Positions 39,494-49,029 are shown, numbered from the stretch's first letter. The stretch is 64,000 nt of DNA from Octadecabacter ascidiaceicola (GCF_900185015.1 NZ_FXYD01000003.1:372001-436000), one strand, 5' to 3'. The notes: a model not told the origin generated them from the sequence alone. Numbers and translations: made by a program.

Positions 39494-39883
39494 CTAGTTG
39501 TTCGCGGTTTCGACGCAATGGCGGCGGAATGCCTTTTTCAGCATATCCAACTCAGCCCGCAGCAATGACATCTCGGAACGAATGTCTTCGGAAAGCGCAT
39601 CACCGGCGATAATGGAAAAACTACCCAGAAGCCTGTCTTCGCTGCGATCACGTATAACAAACGTCTGCACACCGTCCGCGATGCGATCGGCCGGGATCGG
39701 AACGCTCACACGCCATGTTTCCTCAACACGGTCCTCTTCAACTTCGACACCATCGACTGGAAAGTCGAGATGCGTCACCTCGATATTGGGTTTCCAATCC
39801 ACTTCGCGGCCGTGGTTCTTTAGCGACCCATGCCAGACGCCCTCAACGAGGCGCAATTTGGTCAGCACAATATTCTCAGACAT
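39494..39883 (-). CDS. Uncharacterised protein
   Basis: The 129-residue protein has no membrane segment. The middle is beta-rich (EETWRVSVPIPADRIADGVQTFVIRD) and the C-terminus is a predicted coiled helix (EDIRSEMSLLRAELDMLKKAFRRHC). It is 9 nt downstream of the DUF6478 gene on the same strand, so the two are probably cotranscribed and may act together. No family is recognised. Confidence 0.55.
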   Translation of the reverse strand: MSENIVLTKLRLVEGVWHGSLKNHGREVDWKPNIEVTHLDFPVDGVEVEEDRVEETWRVSVPIPADRIADGVQTFVIRDRSEDRLLGSFSIIAGDALSEDIRSEMSLLRAELDMLKKAFRRHCVETANN

Positions 39884-39892
39884 AGCGCCCCT

Positions 39893-40666
39893 CTAGAGTT
39901 CCGCGCGTGGATGGCGCGAGAATGTAACGTCGCGGATCGTGACTTGGTTCATTTCTGGCCCTTCAAAGATCAGATCAATCCACATCGCCTCAACGCGCTT
40001 TTCGTTCAGTTTTGTGTAGGCCAAATCAAACTCGACCATCACTTTGTCACCATCCATCGGCAGTTCACGTACTATCTGCTCTGTGTTAGGTCCGTGTCGC
40101 ACGTTTAGACGTGCAAAGATTTCCAGCGGCTTTTCAACCTCAACGATTGCGTCCATTCGCAGCAAATGCCTACGCAACAAGCCTTCGCAGGAGGCCTGCG
40201 GTAGGTTCAGCACGAGGCTCAGGAAAGAGCCGTCGAAGCGGAACACATCCATGCGCAGCCCAAACGGCGCCAAATCTGCTTCGCGCGTATTGCGAAGCTG
40301 GCGCAGTGTAAGCTCGGAAATCTGGCAATCGTGGAAAATGGTTACTTCGTCGCCCAACATCGTTTTGCTGTCGACCGAAGACATACCTTTAACAGGAAGC
40401 GCACCGCGCCAAAGTTGCGGGCGCCATGACCAGTCGGTTCCAGCGGGCTTGGGAAACGTCGACGACCCGATACGCGGCAGTGCCAAACGGCTGTCGGCGA
40501 TGTAGGTAAGCTCGTCCAATTTCTGGCGCAAGATGCGGGCTTCGTTGCGTTGGTCGCGCAACAATGACAGGTCCGTAGTTCCAGCAGCGTTCGCAGCACG
40601 GGACCAAAACGCACGTACGCGCCGCGATAGCAGCTTTTCAAAGAGAGAGGTGCGTTGCTGTCCCAT
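39893..40666 (-). CDS. DUF6478-family protein
   Basis: The 257-residue protein matches the DUF6478 type restricted to Rhodobacterales: LLSRRVRAFWSRAANAAGTTDL near the N-terminus, then the beta-rich ADLAPFGLRMDVFRFDGSFLSLVLNLPQ core. Function is unknown. The start is taken at the ATG at 40666, where the family-like N-terminus begins; ATG at 40699 and TTG at 40720 are alternatives, but the TTG lies inside a palindrome. The C-terminal part resembles sugar-binding folds only loosely. Confidence 0.7.
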   Translation of the reverse strand: MGQQRTSLFEKLLSRRVRAFWSRAANAAGTTDLSLLRDQRNEARILRQKLDELTYIADSRLALPRIGSSTFPKPAGTDWSWRPQLWRGALPVKGMSSVDSKTMLGDEVTIFHDCQISELTLRQLRNTREADLAPFGLRMDVFRFDGSFLSLVLNLPQASCEGLLRRHLLRMDAIVEVEKPLEIFARLNVRHGPNTEQIVRELPMDGDKVMVEFDLAYTKLNEKRVEAMWIDLIFEGPEMNQVTIRDVTFSRHPRAEL

Positions 40667-40705
40667 GACGGTCCGATAGAATCCTTTTGTCCGGACCATA
40701 CCTGC

Positions 40706-40734
40706 CAAATTGTTTCGCAAAAGGAAACAATTTG
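40706..40734. promoter_or_regulatory. 11-bp inverted repeat upstream of the DUF6478 gene
   Basis: CAAATTGTTTC (40706-40716) and GAAACAATTTG (40724-40734) are exact inverted repeats with a 7-nt spacer. It lies 40-68 nt upstream of the ATG at 40666 and 29-57 nt downstream of the lipoprotein stop at 40763. There is no T-run, so it looks like an operator and not a terminator. Confidence 0.55.
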
Positions 40735-40762
40735 CGGGATTTTCTTCGCGATAACAGCGGTT

Positions 40763-41449
40763 TTATTCGGTTTCGGCCTCAGCGACTACAACCGGTGCGT
40801 TAGCTTCACCCAGTTCCGCCATTGCAACGGTCAACAAACGCTCACCTTCACCACGGCTTAGTGCGCTACGATCAAAACTCAGAACCGAGATTGTCGTAAG
40901 GCGCCCATTGATGTCTAGGAAACCACGCCATTGGGGGCCACTTGTCCCTGTAAACACGGGGCCGCCGGAGGTGTCTTCGAACCGTGCCATCACACCGGTA
41001 TCACCAGTGACAGTAGATACATCTGAAACAGATGCGGCATCACCGCTACCCGCCAGCAATGCACGGCCACTTTCAGATTCAAGGAACTGCGCGAACGTTG
41101 TTTCGTTGCCCGTAACGTTGGCGGTGTCCTCATCGCCGAACTGGACCGTGATCAAACCGTCTAGCGTTGGCATGAACCCAGCGTCGTCTGACAATAGCGC
41201 GCAGCCAGCAAGAACGGCGAAACCACGACGTGCGTTGCTTGCACCTTGATCGACGCAATAGGCTTCAGGGCCACGGACACGCACGTCACCGCCCAACAGC
41301 GACAACGTGCGAATACCTTCACTGGTGGCATCCGTTGCGGCGCCGACGTTGGCGAGTTGACCCGCGACATTGTTGGCCATGCCTTCAATATCTTCACAGC
41401 CAGACAGACCGACCAAAAGCAAAACAAACGCACACAAACGCACAAACAT
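40763..41449 (-). CDS. Lipoprotein of unknown function downstream of ilvD
   Basis: The 228-residue protein has a lipoprotein signal with lipobox LSGC (Cys18) and then a mixed alpha/beta domain with three Cys (Cys in EAYCVDQG, AGCALL and the lipid Cys). It begins only 5 nt after ilvD, so the two are cotranscribed. The ATG at 41449 is the only good start; the longer frame to 41590 runs inside ilvD. The function is unknown and no family is recognised. Confidence 0.6.
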   Translation of the reverse strand: MFVRLCAFVLLLVGLSGCEDIEGMANNVAGQLANVGAATDATSEGIRTLSLLGGDVRVRGPEAYCVDQGASNARRGFAVLAGCALLSDDAGFMPTLDGLITVQFGDEDTANVTGNETTFAQFLESESGRALLAGSGDAASVSDVSTVTGDTGVMARFEDTSGGPVFTGTSGPQWRGFLDINGRLTTISVLSFDRSALSRGEGERLLTVAMAELGEANAPVVVAEAETE

Positions 41450-41454
41450 AGTCT

Positions 41455-43188
41455 TTACAGGTCCATGTAGATGTGGCGTTCTTTTTTCGCACCCGGGTGG
41501 GTCACAGCACCGTTCAACGCACCGCCAACCAGCTGGGCGTATTTCCAAAGCGCACCAGAGGTGTAGATGGTCTCTCTCGGGCCTGCCCATTCGGATTTAC
41601 GCTTGGCAAGTTCTTCGTCGCTCAGATCGACCGAAAGCTCGCCGGTGATCGCGTTGATTGTGATCATGTCGCCGTCTTTCAGCAGGCCAATCGGCCCGCC
41701 GTGCGCAGCTTCTGGACCAACGTGACCAACGCAGAACCCACGCGTCGCGCCGGAGAAACGACCGTCTGTAATAAGCGCAACTTTCTTGCCCATGCCCTGA
41801 CCGGACAGCGCGGCAGTCGTTGCGAGCATTTCACGCATGCCTGGGCCGCCGGATGGACCTTCGTTGCGGATGACCAGAACTTCGCCTTCTTCATAGGCGC
41901 GTGCCTTAACGGCGGCAAATGTGTCTTCTTCGCATTCGAACACACGTGCAGGACCAGTAAAGGATTGCTCGTCTTCAGACATGCCAGCAACCTTCACGAT
42001 TGCACCTTCTGGCGCGAGGTTGCCTTTTAGGCCAACAACGCCGCCAGTCTTCGTGATCGGGTTCTCGACTGGGTAGATAACTTTGCCGTCTGCCTCGCCT
42101 TTGATCATGTCGAGTTCTTCGCCGATGACCTTGCCGCTCGCGGTCATACAATCGTCATGCCACAAGCCCGCCTTTTGCAGTTCTTTCATGACGACAGGAA
42201 CGCCGCCAACTTCGAACAGGTCTTTCGCAACGTATTGGCCACCTGGCTTCAGGTCTACGAAGTAAGGCGTGTCGTGGAAAATGTCGCAGACGTCGAACAG
42301 GTTGAAATCGATGCCAGCTTCGTGGGCAATCGCCGGAAGATGCAGGCCAGCGTTTGTAGACCCACCTGTACACGCAACAACACGGGCTGCGTTTTCTAGC
42401 GACTTGCGGGTCACAACATCACGGGCGCGGATGTTCTTGGCAATCAGGTTCATGACCGCTTCACCGGACGCTTCGCCATACTTGGCGCGGTCTTCGTAAG
42501 GCGCTGGCATGCCGGAGCTGTTCAGCAACGCAAGACCAATAGCCTCGGATACGCAGGCCATTGTGTTGGCTGTGAATTGGCCGCCACAGGCACCCGCAGA
42601 TGGGCATGCAACGCGTTCAAGCACGGCTAGTTCACCGTCAGACATTTGGCCCGCTTGGTATTTACCAACGGCCTCGAACATATCCTGAACGGTGATGTCT
42701 TTGCCGTCGTGTGAACCCGGCAGGATCGAGCCGCCGTACATGAACACGGATGGCGTGTTCAAACGCACCATCGCCATCATCATACCCGGAAGGGATTTGT
42801 CACAGCCAGCAAGACCGACAAGCGCATCATAGCAGTGGCCGCGCATGGTCAGCTCAACCGTGTCCGCAATCGCGTCACGGGATGCGAGGGAACTGCGCAT
42901 GCCTTCATGACCCATCGCGATGCCGTCAGTGACAGTGATGGTTGTAAATTCGCGTGGCGTACCTTGGGCTTCTTTCACACCGCGTTTAACGGACTGTGCT
43001 TGCCAGTTTAGCGCGATGTTACACGGCGCTGCTTCGTTCCAGCATGTGGCCACACCAACGAACGGCTGATTGATCTGCTCTTCCGTCAAATCCATCGCAT
43101 AGAAGTAAGAGCGGTGCGGCGCGCGCGCCGGCCCTTCGGTTACATGGCGGCTAGGCAGGTTTGTTTTGTCAGTGCGGTTCGCAGTCAT
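41455..43188 (-). CDS. ilvD: Dihydroxy-acid dehydratase
   Basis: The 577-residue enzyme makes 2-keto acids in valine and isoleucine synthesis. The Fe-S cysteines are in CDKSLPG and [17 protein letters not shown], plus CNIAL near the N-terminus (about residue 56). [19 protein letters not shown] near the C-terminus is the conserved ligand/active-site loop. The ATG follows AAGGAT. It is 5 nt from the downstream lipoprotein. Confidence 0.96.
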   Translation of the reverse strand: MTANRTDKTNLPSRHVTEGPARAPHRSYFYAMDLTEEQINQPFVGVATCWNEAAPCNIALNWQAQSVKRGVKEAQGTPREFTTITVTDGIAMGHEGMRSSLASRDAIADTVELTMRGHCYDALVGLAGCDKSLPGMMMAMVRLNTPSVFMYGGSILPGSHDGKDITVQDMFEAVGKYQAGQMSDGELAVLERVACPSAGACGGQFTANTMACVSEAIGLALLNSSGMPAPYEDRAKYGEASGEAVMNLIAKNIRARDVVTRKSLENAARVVACTGGSTNAGLHLPAIAHEAGIDFNLFDVCDIFHDTPYFVDLKPGGQYVAKDLFEVGGVPVVMKELQKAGLWHDDCMTASGKVIGEELDMIKGEADGKVIYPVENPITKTGGVVGLKGNLAPEGAIVKVAGMSEDEQSFTGPARVFECEEDTFAAVKARAYEEGEVLVIRNEGPSGGPGMREMLATTAALSGQGMGKKVALITDGRFSGATRGFCVGHVGPEAAHGGPIGLLKDGDMITINAITGELSVDLSDEELAKRKSEWAGPRETIYTSGALWKYAQLVGGALNGAVTHPGAKKERHIYMDL

Positions 43189-43296
43189 CGCATTATCCTT
43201 CGGGAAATCTGTTTGGAAACGGTCTAAATCGCCAAAGCGTGGTCTTCAAGGTTCAATAGACTTGGCATGCGGATGCGCACGCGGCACTCTGACGCT

Positions 43297-43668
43297 ATGG
43301 AACTCACTTTCACGCCCCTGATCGGCGACTACGCCATCACCAAATTGCCCGCCGATGCCGCGTTTCCTGATTGGATCGACCAATCTGGGCTGGTCAGCAT
43401 CACGCGGGCAGATGACGAATTGTCAGTCGTCAGCCTTTCAAACGGAACCCCGCCCGATGCGGATGTAGGATGGAGTGCGCTGCGGGTGGATACGCTTGCC
43501 GCACTTGATGAGCCCGGTGTTGTGATGTCTGCCGTCACGCCAATCTCGACGGCTGGCCTCGGCGTGTTCGTGATATCAACCCATCTGCGCGACTATTTGC
43601 TTGTGCGCACGGCCGAGATGAACCGCGTGGCTGCTGCGCTTACAAATGCGGGTCATTCGCTTGTCTGA
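43297..43668 (+). CDS. ACT-like (CASTOR/DUF) small protein
   Basis: The 123-residue cytoplasmic protein has the two-half ACT-like arrangement of CASTOR-type domain proteins: FTPLIGDYAITKLPADAAFP and ALDEPGVVMSAVTPISTAGLGVFVISTHLRDYLLVR. The ATG at 43297 is preferred over 43267. It heads the forward operon of CPBP protease, accD and folC. The ligand is unknown. Confidence 0.7.
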   Translation: MELTFTPLIGDYAITKLPADAAFPDWIDQSGLVSITRADDELSVVSLSNGTPPDADVGWSALRVDTLAALDEPGVVMSAVTPISTAGLGVFVISTHLRDYLLVRTAEMNRVAAALTNAGHSLV

Positions 43669-43681
43669 TCGATACGCCCCC

Positions 43682-44542
43682 ATGAACACGCGGGCGGATG
43701 CTTTCGCTGGAACCGCGAACTGGGCCTTCGTCGTCATCTCAATTGCTGTGCTGTGGTACGGGTTCCAAATTGTATTCTTTTCAATCTATTCAATGTGGAT
43801 GCAGACACCAAAAGTAGTCTCTAACCCTGGGTTAATCGATGATTTCGCTTATGGAAGCACCCCAGCCGCTGTGCGTTGGACACTCGCAACCTTCGCCATC
43901 TACACAGGCCTTTTATTGGCGACAGCACGCGCATTGCATGGGATCGGTCTTGGGCAACTCGTTGGTTCGATTTCTGCCGCGTGGCGCGAGTTCTGGCGTG
44001 TTAGTCTCTATTTATCACCAATCTATGCGCTTCTGATTGTCCCAAGTTTGCTTGAACCGGAAGCAGAACAGCAATTTAGCGTCGCGGAGTGGCTATTGCT
44101 TCTCCCAGCAATCCTACCGTTGCTGTTTATTCAAATTAGTGCCGAAGAACTGGTGTTTCGCGGTTACCTGCAAAGCCACATTGCGGCCCTTACCCAAAAC
44201 CCGATCATCTGGATGGGCGTTCCATCATTTCTGTTCGGATTGATCCATTATGATCCCCTTACCGTACCCTATTCAGCTTGGGCGTATGTCGTTTGGGCCA
44301 CCTGTCTTGGCCTCGTCTGTGCAGATCTCACTGCGCGGTCAGGAACGCTTGGCCCTGCCTTCGCCGTACATTTCATCAACAACATCGGCGCATTGGTTAT
44401 TTTGGCCGCTGACGATTGGCTATACGGTGCGGCACTGTTCGTTTGGCCAATGTACGGGCTGGCGTGGGTACCTTGGATACCATTTGAGGCGCTTTTGCTG
44501 TTCACTGTTTGGCTCAGCGCGCGTCTCGCGATACGCCGTTGA
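43682..44542 (+). CDS. CPBP intramembrane glutamic protease (Abi family)
   Basis: The 286-residue membrane protein has about eight helices. The catalytic motif EELVFRGYLQ (EExxxR) and the second motif with His in FLFGLIHYDP are intact, so it should be an active CAAX/Rce1-like protease. A role in prenyl-protein-like or bacteriocin self-protection is typical of the family, but not shown here. It starts 13 nt after the ACT-like gene. Confidence 0.84.
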   Translation: MNTRADAFAGTANWAFVVISIAVLWYGFQIVFFSIYSMWMQTPKVVSNPGLIDDFAYGSTPAAVRWTLATFAIYTGLLLATARALHGIGLGQLVGSISAAWREFWRVSLYLSPIYALLIVPSLLEPEAEQQFSVAEWLLLLPAILPLLFIQISAEELVFRGYLQSHIAALTQNPIIWMGVPSFLFGLIHYDPLTVPYSAWAYVVWATCLGLVCADLTARSGTLGPAFAVHFINNIGALVILAADDWLYGAALFVWPMYGLAWVPWIPFEALLLFTVWLSARLAIRR

Positions 44543-44596
44543 TTGCAATTCACTCCACGTCAGCTTATCTCATTTCCAACACCAAATGAGGGTCCC

Positions 44597-45550
44597 ATGA
44601 ACTGGATTTCCAACTACATCCGCCCACGCGTCAATTCCATCTTCTCGCGTCGCGAAGTGCCCGAGAACCTTTGGTCCAAGTGTAGCGAGTGCGGCACCAT
44701 GCTGTTTCATCGTGAATTGGCCGAAAACCTGAATGTTTGCACGTCTTGCAACCATCACATGGCCATCACACCGCGTGATCGTTTCACAGCGTTGTTTGAT
44801 GGCGGAATTTTCGTAGAGGTCGACGTTCCAGCACCGACGGCTGATCCTTTGCTGTTCAAGGATCAGAAAAAGTATCCGGACCGGATGAAAGGTGCCCAGA
44901 AGAACACGGGCGAAAAAGAAGCCATGCTTGTCGTTGAAGGTGAGATCGGGCGCACGCCGATTGTTGCCGCAGCGCAGGACTTTAGCTTTATGGGCGGCTC
45001 AATGGGCATGTATGTCGGCAACGCGATCATCGCAGCCGCCGAACGCGCCGTTGAACTAAAGCGCCCGCTCGTACTGTTTTCCGCGGCTGGCGGTGCACGC
45101 ATGCAGGAAGGGATACTGTCCCTCATGCAGATGCCACGCACGACTGTCGCGGTTGAGATGCTTAAGGAAGCGAACCTGCCCTATATCGTCGTACTGACAC
45201 ACCCGACCACCGGTGGTGTCACCGCATCTTATGCAATGCTTGGCGATGTGCATATCGCCGAACCAAACGCGTTGATCTGTTTCGCAGGGCCACGTGTTAT
45301 CGAGCAGACCATTCGTGAAAAGCTGCCCGAAGGTTTCCAACGTGCGGAGTATCTGTTGGATCACGGTATGCTGGACCGCGTGACTGAACGGGGGAAGATG
45401 CGCGATGAGCTGATCACGATCACACGCATGTTGATGGGTCTTGATCCTGTTGTAGCAGGTGAATTACCGGCACCAAACGAGGCCGATCAAGTTGAGCCTG
45501 AAGAAACCCCAGCGGCAGACAGCGCGATCGAGGTTGCAACCACCACTTGA
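44597..45550 (+). CDS. accD: Acetyl-CoA carboxylase carboxyltransferase beta subunit
   Basis: The 317-residue protein has the N-terminal zinc ribbon with Cys29, 32, 48 and 51 and the crotonase-fold carboxyltransferase domain: [47 protein letters not shown] and [10 protein letters not shown]. It forms the carboxyltransferase with AccA to make malonyl-CoA. The ATG at 44597 follows GAGGGT. The C-terminus has an acidic low-complexity tail. Confidence 0.95.
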   Translation: MNWISNYIRPRVNSIFSRREVPENLWSKCSECGTMLFHRELAENLNVCTSCNHHMAITPRDRFTALFDGGIFVEVDVPAPTADPLLFKDQKKYPDRMKGAQKNTGEKEAMLVVEGEIGRTPIVAAAQDFSFMGGSMGMYVGNAIIAAAERAVELKRPLVLFSAAGGARMQEGILSLMQMPRTTVAVEMLKEANLPYIVVLTHPTTGGVTASYAMLGDVHIAEPNALICFAGPRVIEQTIREKLPEGFQRAEYLLDHGMLDRVTERGKMRDELITITRMLMGLDPVVAGELPAPNEADQVEPEETPAADSAIEVATTT

Positions 45551-45567
45551 CTGCACTGGACCTCTTC

Positions 45568-46836
45568 ATGACCCAGAACTCAGATAATATCCTCGCACGC
45601 ATGATGGCGCTGCACCCGAAGATCATCGATCTAACTTTGGATCGCATGTGGCGGCTTTTGAACGCGCTCGGCAATCCTGAGCGCCGCTTGCCACCGGTCA
45701 TTCACATTGCTGGAACCAACGGAAAAGGGTCGACGCAAGCCATGATCCGTGCGGGGCTGGAAGCGCAGGGAAAGCGCGTTCACGCCTATACATCCCCTCA
45801 CCTTGCGCGGTTTCACGAACGTATCCGCCTTGCCGGTGAGCTGATCTCCGAGGATGCGCTGACGGACGCGCTGGATCGCTGTTACGCCGCCAACAACGGT
45901 GAAAACATCACCTATTTTGAAATTACGACCTGTGCTGCGATCCTTGCGTTTTCGGAATCGCCTGCCGATTACACCTTGCTGGAAGTTGGTCTTGGCGGAC
46001 GGCTGGACGCCACCAACGTCATGGACCCAGCGATTAGCGTCATCACCCCTATCGACCTCGACCATCAGCAGTTCTTGGGCGACACATTGCCCGAGATCGC
46101 CGCGGAAAAGGCGGGCATTATCAAGCGCGGCGTTCCGTGTATTGTTGGCCCACAGCACGATGATGCGATGGACGTTATTGAAGCGACTGCCGCACGTTTG
46201 GGGGCGCCGATTGTTGCGTACGGACAGCACTTTCATGTCTCTCAAGAACGAGATCGACTGGTCTATCAAGATGAAACAGGGCTGCTTGATCTGCCTTTGC
46301 CGACACTTCGTGGCCCCCACCAAGTCCAAAATGCGGGCGCTGTTCTTGCTGCACTGCGCCACTTTGGCGCCGACGAAACCGCGTGCGAAGCGGCCCTAAC
46401 GAATGCGACTTGGCCCGCACGTATGGAACGCCTGACGTCGGGCCCATTGGTTGAACGCTGTTTGCCTGCAGAACTTTGGCTTGATGGGGGGCACAACCCC
46501 GCTGCAGGCAAAGCGATTGCCGCGACGCTCACCACGCTGCCAAAGCGCCCGACGCACGCCATTTGCGGCATGCTGAATACCAAAGACGTGACGGGTTTTA
46601 TGACCCCGCTTGCGTCCCACGTTCAATCCCTCACAGCGGTTGCGATTCCGGGGGAGGCGAACACGCTCCCCGCCCAGGCGACAGCTGACGCGGCGTCTTT
46701 GGCAGGCATCAATGCGGCCATCGCGGAAGACTTGAACGCAGCACTCGACATGATCTTGGCTGTTGATCCAACCGCACGTATTCTGATTTGTGGCTCGTTG
46801 TATTTTGCGGGCCACGTGATGAGAGAAAACGAATGA
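45568..46836 (+). CDS. folC: Bifunctional dihydrofolate/folylpolyglutamate synthase
   Basis: The 422-residue Mur-ligase-fold enzyme has the P-loop AGTNGKGST near residue 48, YTSPHLARFHERIRLAG, and LEVGLGGRLDATNV. It adds glutamate to dihydropteroate and to folates. The ATG at 45568 is preferred; a TTG at 45547 would overlap the accD stop (TTGA) but lacks a good ribosome site. The stop overlaps the next start by 4 nt. Confidence 0.93.
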   Translation: MTQNSDNILARMMALHPKIIDLTLDRMWRLLNALGNPERRLPPVIHIAGTNGKGSTQAMIRAGLEAQGKRVHAYTSPHLARFHERIRLAGELISEDALTDALDRCYAANNGENITYFEITTCAAILAFSESPADYTLLEVGLGGRLDATNVMDPAISVITPIDLDHQQFLGDTLPEIAAEKAGIIKRGVPCIVGPQHDDAMDVIEATAARLGAPIVAYGQHFHVSQERDRLVYQDETGLLDLPLPTLRGPHQVQNAGAVLAALRHFGADETACEAALTNATWPARMERLTSGPLVERCLPAELWLDGGHNPAAGKAIAATLTTLPKRPTHAICGMLNTKDVTGFMTPLASHVQSLTAVAIPGEANTLPAQATADAASLAGINAAIAEDLNAALDMILAVDPTARILICGSLYFAGHVMRENE

Positions 46837-47372
46837 TACGTCTTGCTGTAGTTCTTAGCTTTTTCGGCCTCCCATTAGAGGCCGCCGACTTTGAGTTTTG
46901 TTGGGAAGGCGACAATGGTTACCGCATGGAAGGCACAATGAGTGTGCCAGACCCCGTGATGAACCGCTCGCTTCTTACGCACAACGACATTTCGGCATTT
47001 TTCATTGTTGGCTTCAAAGATGACGTGCCACTCGGGACGTGGGACATGCGTCAACTGACCCCGACAACCAGTTGGAACCTCAGCTTTGATCCGCGTGGGA
47101 TGGTCTTTCCGACTGGCGGGATGCATGACAGCGATAAGGGTCAAGCATGGAACGCAGGTGGCCGTGCGGATGACTGCGGCGACCCCGGTTTTGGGTTCAA
47201 TTCAGGGACGAACGCGCAAGACCTCTGCGTCAACAACGTGTGGCACACGGACAGCATGATCAACCGATACACACGCTTTCCGGTCTTCCCTGCTGGTTCG
47301 ACAGACCTCGATTGTGGCGGCGTTGCACTGTTTGGAAGCCTTCCCCAGGCCGCCAATTCCGCGAGCAAATAG
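46833..47372 (+). CDS. Exported protein of unknown function downstream of folC
   Basis: The 179-residue protein begins with a signal peptide (RLAVVLSFFGLPLEA, cleavage before ADFEF). The mature N-terminus (FCWEGDNGYRMEGTMSV) is beta-rich and recalls the start of many secreted proteins with C-terminal sorting signals, but no such signal is visible. Six Cys in the mature part suggest disulphides. No family is assigned. It is coupled to folC by an ATGA overlap. Confidence 0.6.
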   Translation: MIRLAVVLSFFGLPLEAADFEFCWEGDNGYRMEGTMSVPDPVMNRSLLTHNDISAFFIVGFKDDVPLGTWDMRQLTPTTSWNLSFDPRGMVFPTGGMHDSDKGQAWNAGGRADDCGDPGFGFNSGTNAQDLCVNNVWHTDSMINRYTRFPVFPAGSTDLDCGGVALFGSLPQAANSASK

Positions 47373-47390
47373 ACTCACAAACCGAAAAAA

Positions 47391-47428
47391 CGAATCACTT
47401 CTCACATTTTCCTTTGACGAGTGATTCG
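47391..47428. promoter_or_regulatory. 9-bp inverted repeat over a sigma-70-like promoter
   Basis: CGAATCACT (47391-47399) and AGTGATTCG (47420-47428) are exact inverted repeats separated by 20 nt. The right arm begins directly after a -35-like TTGACG (47414-47419); TATATA at 47438-47443 gives an 18-nt spacer. The layout suggests a regulated promoter for the rhodanese-fold gene at 47520. The dyad has no following T-run, so it is not a terminator. Confidence 0.5.
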
Positions 47429-47519
47429 CGATACCTCTATATATTGCTGTTAAATCTATCTGGGCGCAGTTCTGCCAGAATTGGCACAAGATTTAGCGCT
47501 ATTCGTTGGGGGACGAGGG

Positions 47520-48134
47520 ATGATACGCACCGCGTCGGTTTGCACATTTATGGCGATAGCGACCGCCAGTGCGGCTGAATTACTGCCGGTGACAGCGGAT
47601 GCAGTGTTCACGTTTAACGGGCAAGAATTTACGATTTCTCGTGCGAGCACGATCGACCAGACCACCATCACAGCGCTTTCTCAAACGTCTGCAACCTGTC
47701 CGAGCCCTTGCCTGTCCCCGATGATCGTGGCACGAAATGTACCAACGCTGGGCGAACTCGATGTGATCGATTTTTTGTCAAATCAGGTTGAGGCTGGCGA
47801 AGGACTTTTGATCGACGCGCGACCGCCTGAGGAGCGTGCGATTGGTTTTATCCCTGCATCAGTCAACATTCCTGCAGCAACCTTGGCCCCCACCAACCCG
47901 TATCGCGACGAAATCTTAATGGCACTTGGTGCTGAGCAATTCCAAGGCGTGTTCAATTTTTCGGACGTGTTGTCATTGGTTGTGTTCGATGCAGGTCCGG
48001 CGACACAGGACGCAAGTAAGCTTGTTACCGACCTTCTTGCGGCGGGATATCCTGCCGAGAAGATTGGTTATTATCGCGGCGGCATGCTGGTGTGGTCGAC
48101 CTCCGGCCTTTCAACGGAGTCGACGATACAATGA
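47520..48134 (+). CDS. Exported rhodanese-fold protein without catalytic Cys, copy 1
   Basis: The 204-residue protein has a signal peptide (cleavage near SASAAE), an N-terminal beta domain with a CPSPC pair (Cys60 and Cys64), and a rhodanese fold from about residue 85 (LLIDARPPEERAIGFIPASVNIP to YYRGGMLVW). The catalytic loop reads VVFDAGPAT: an Asp occupies the position of the active Cys. Sulfurtransferase activity is therefore unlikely. The CX3C pair could bind metal or form a disulphide. A second copy lies 242 nt downstream. The start is at the ATG at 47520. Confidence 0.75.
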   Translation: MIRTASVCTFMAIATASAAELLPVTADAVFTFNGQEFTISRASTIDQTTITALSQTSATCPSPCLSPMIVARNVPTLGELDVIDFLSNQVEAGEGLLIDARPPEERAIGFIPASVNIPAATLAPTNPYRDEILMALGAEQFQGVFNFSDVLSLVVFDAGPATQDASKLVTDLLAAGYPAEKIGYYRGGMLVWSTSGLSTESTIQ

Positions 48135-48232
48135 CGCACGAATTTTCATACCCCACTCGAAGCGTCGCTTGCGCTGAGTGGTTTTCTATTTCGGCAGCCT
48201 GACTTAACGGGCGCCGGCACGATCTTGGCAGG

Positions 48233-48264
48233 GTGAAGTGGCGCGTATTGAAATGCCGCTTCAC
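48233..48264. repeat. Stem-loop between the rhodanese-fold genes
   Basis: GTGAAGTGGC (48233-48242) pairs with GCCGCTTCAC (48255-48264) over 10 bp with one G-U pair and a 12-nt loop. No T-run follows directly. It lies 113 nt before the second rhodanese-fold gene and may be a leader hairpin or attenuator. Confidence 0.4.
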
Positions 48265-48376
48265 AACACGCAGGCGAAACCAGTGGCGCTTTTTTGGGGT
48301 GCGCTCACGTCACTGGACAAACAACAGAGCGCGCCCCACGAACGACCTAGGCGCCGCAAGATTAGAGAGGCCGAAG

Positions 48377-49009
48377 ATGAAATACCGAATTCTTACGGCC
48401 GCGCTCTGTGTTTCGGCCACCGCTGGAACCGCGCAGGATGTGCGTATCACGACATTTAAAACTGACAGCACGTTTACGCTGAACGATCAGACCTTCACTG
48501 TGACGCGCAATCAGGACACAGAAGCTATGTTAAGCGGTGAATACGCGCTGACGTCACGCGCTTGCCCGCCGCACTGCCTGCAACCGCTTGTTGTGGCGGA
48601 TGGTGTGGCGACACTCGCTGAACTAGAGGTTCTGACTTTCTTGGAAGGGCACGTCACAGGGGGCACGGGCCTACTGATCGATGCACGCTCCCCCGCTGAT
48701 TATGCGACAGGATCTATTCCTGGGTCTGTAAACGTTCCTTTTCCAACGCTCGCCCCAGACAATCGGTATCGGAATGATATTCTTCGCGCACTCGGCGCAG
48801 TTGATAAGGGCGAAGATTCCCTTGATTTCACCCAAGCAATGGCACTTTCGCTATACAGCGGCGGGCCATGGTCTGATGATGCCCCTACAGCAATTGAAAG
48901 CTTACTTGCTGCGGGTTACCCAGCTGAAAAGCTTTTCTATTTTCGTGGTGGCATTCAGGCCTGGGCACACGCTGGTCTGACTATTCATCAATCACAAAAC
49001 CCTGGTTAA
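48377..49009 (+). CDS. Exported rhodanese-fold protein without catalytic Cys, copy 2
   Basis: The 210-residue paralogue has a signal peptide (cleavage near AGTAQD), the CPPHC pair (Cys63 and Cys67), and the rhodanese fold with LLIDARSPADYATGSIPGSVNVP and FYFRGGIQAWAHAGL. The active loop reads LSLYSGGPW with Ser or Tyr in place of Cys. Shared order of beta domain, CX3C pair and inactive rhodanese shows duplication. The ATG at 48377 follows AGAGAGG at 48364-48370; the longer frame to 48233 is leader. Confidence 0.75.
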   Translation: MKYRILTAALCVSATAGTAQDVRITTFKTDSTFTLNDQTFTVTRNQDTEAMLSGEYALTSRACPPHCLQPLVVADGVATLAELEVLTFLEGHVTGGTGLLIDARSPADYATGSIPGSVNVPFPTLAPDNRYRNDILRALGAVDKGEDSLDFTQAMALSLYSGGPWSDDAPTAIESLLAAGYPAEKLFYFRGGIQAWAHAGLTIHQSQNPG

Positions 49010-49029
49010 TCCGCTTTAAGGTTCCCAAT

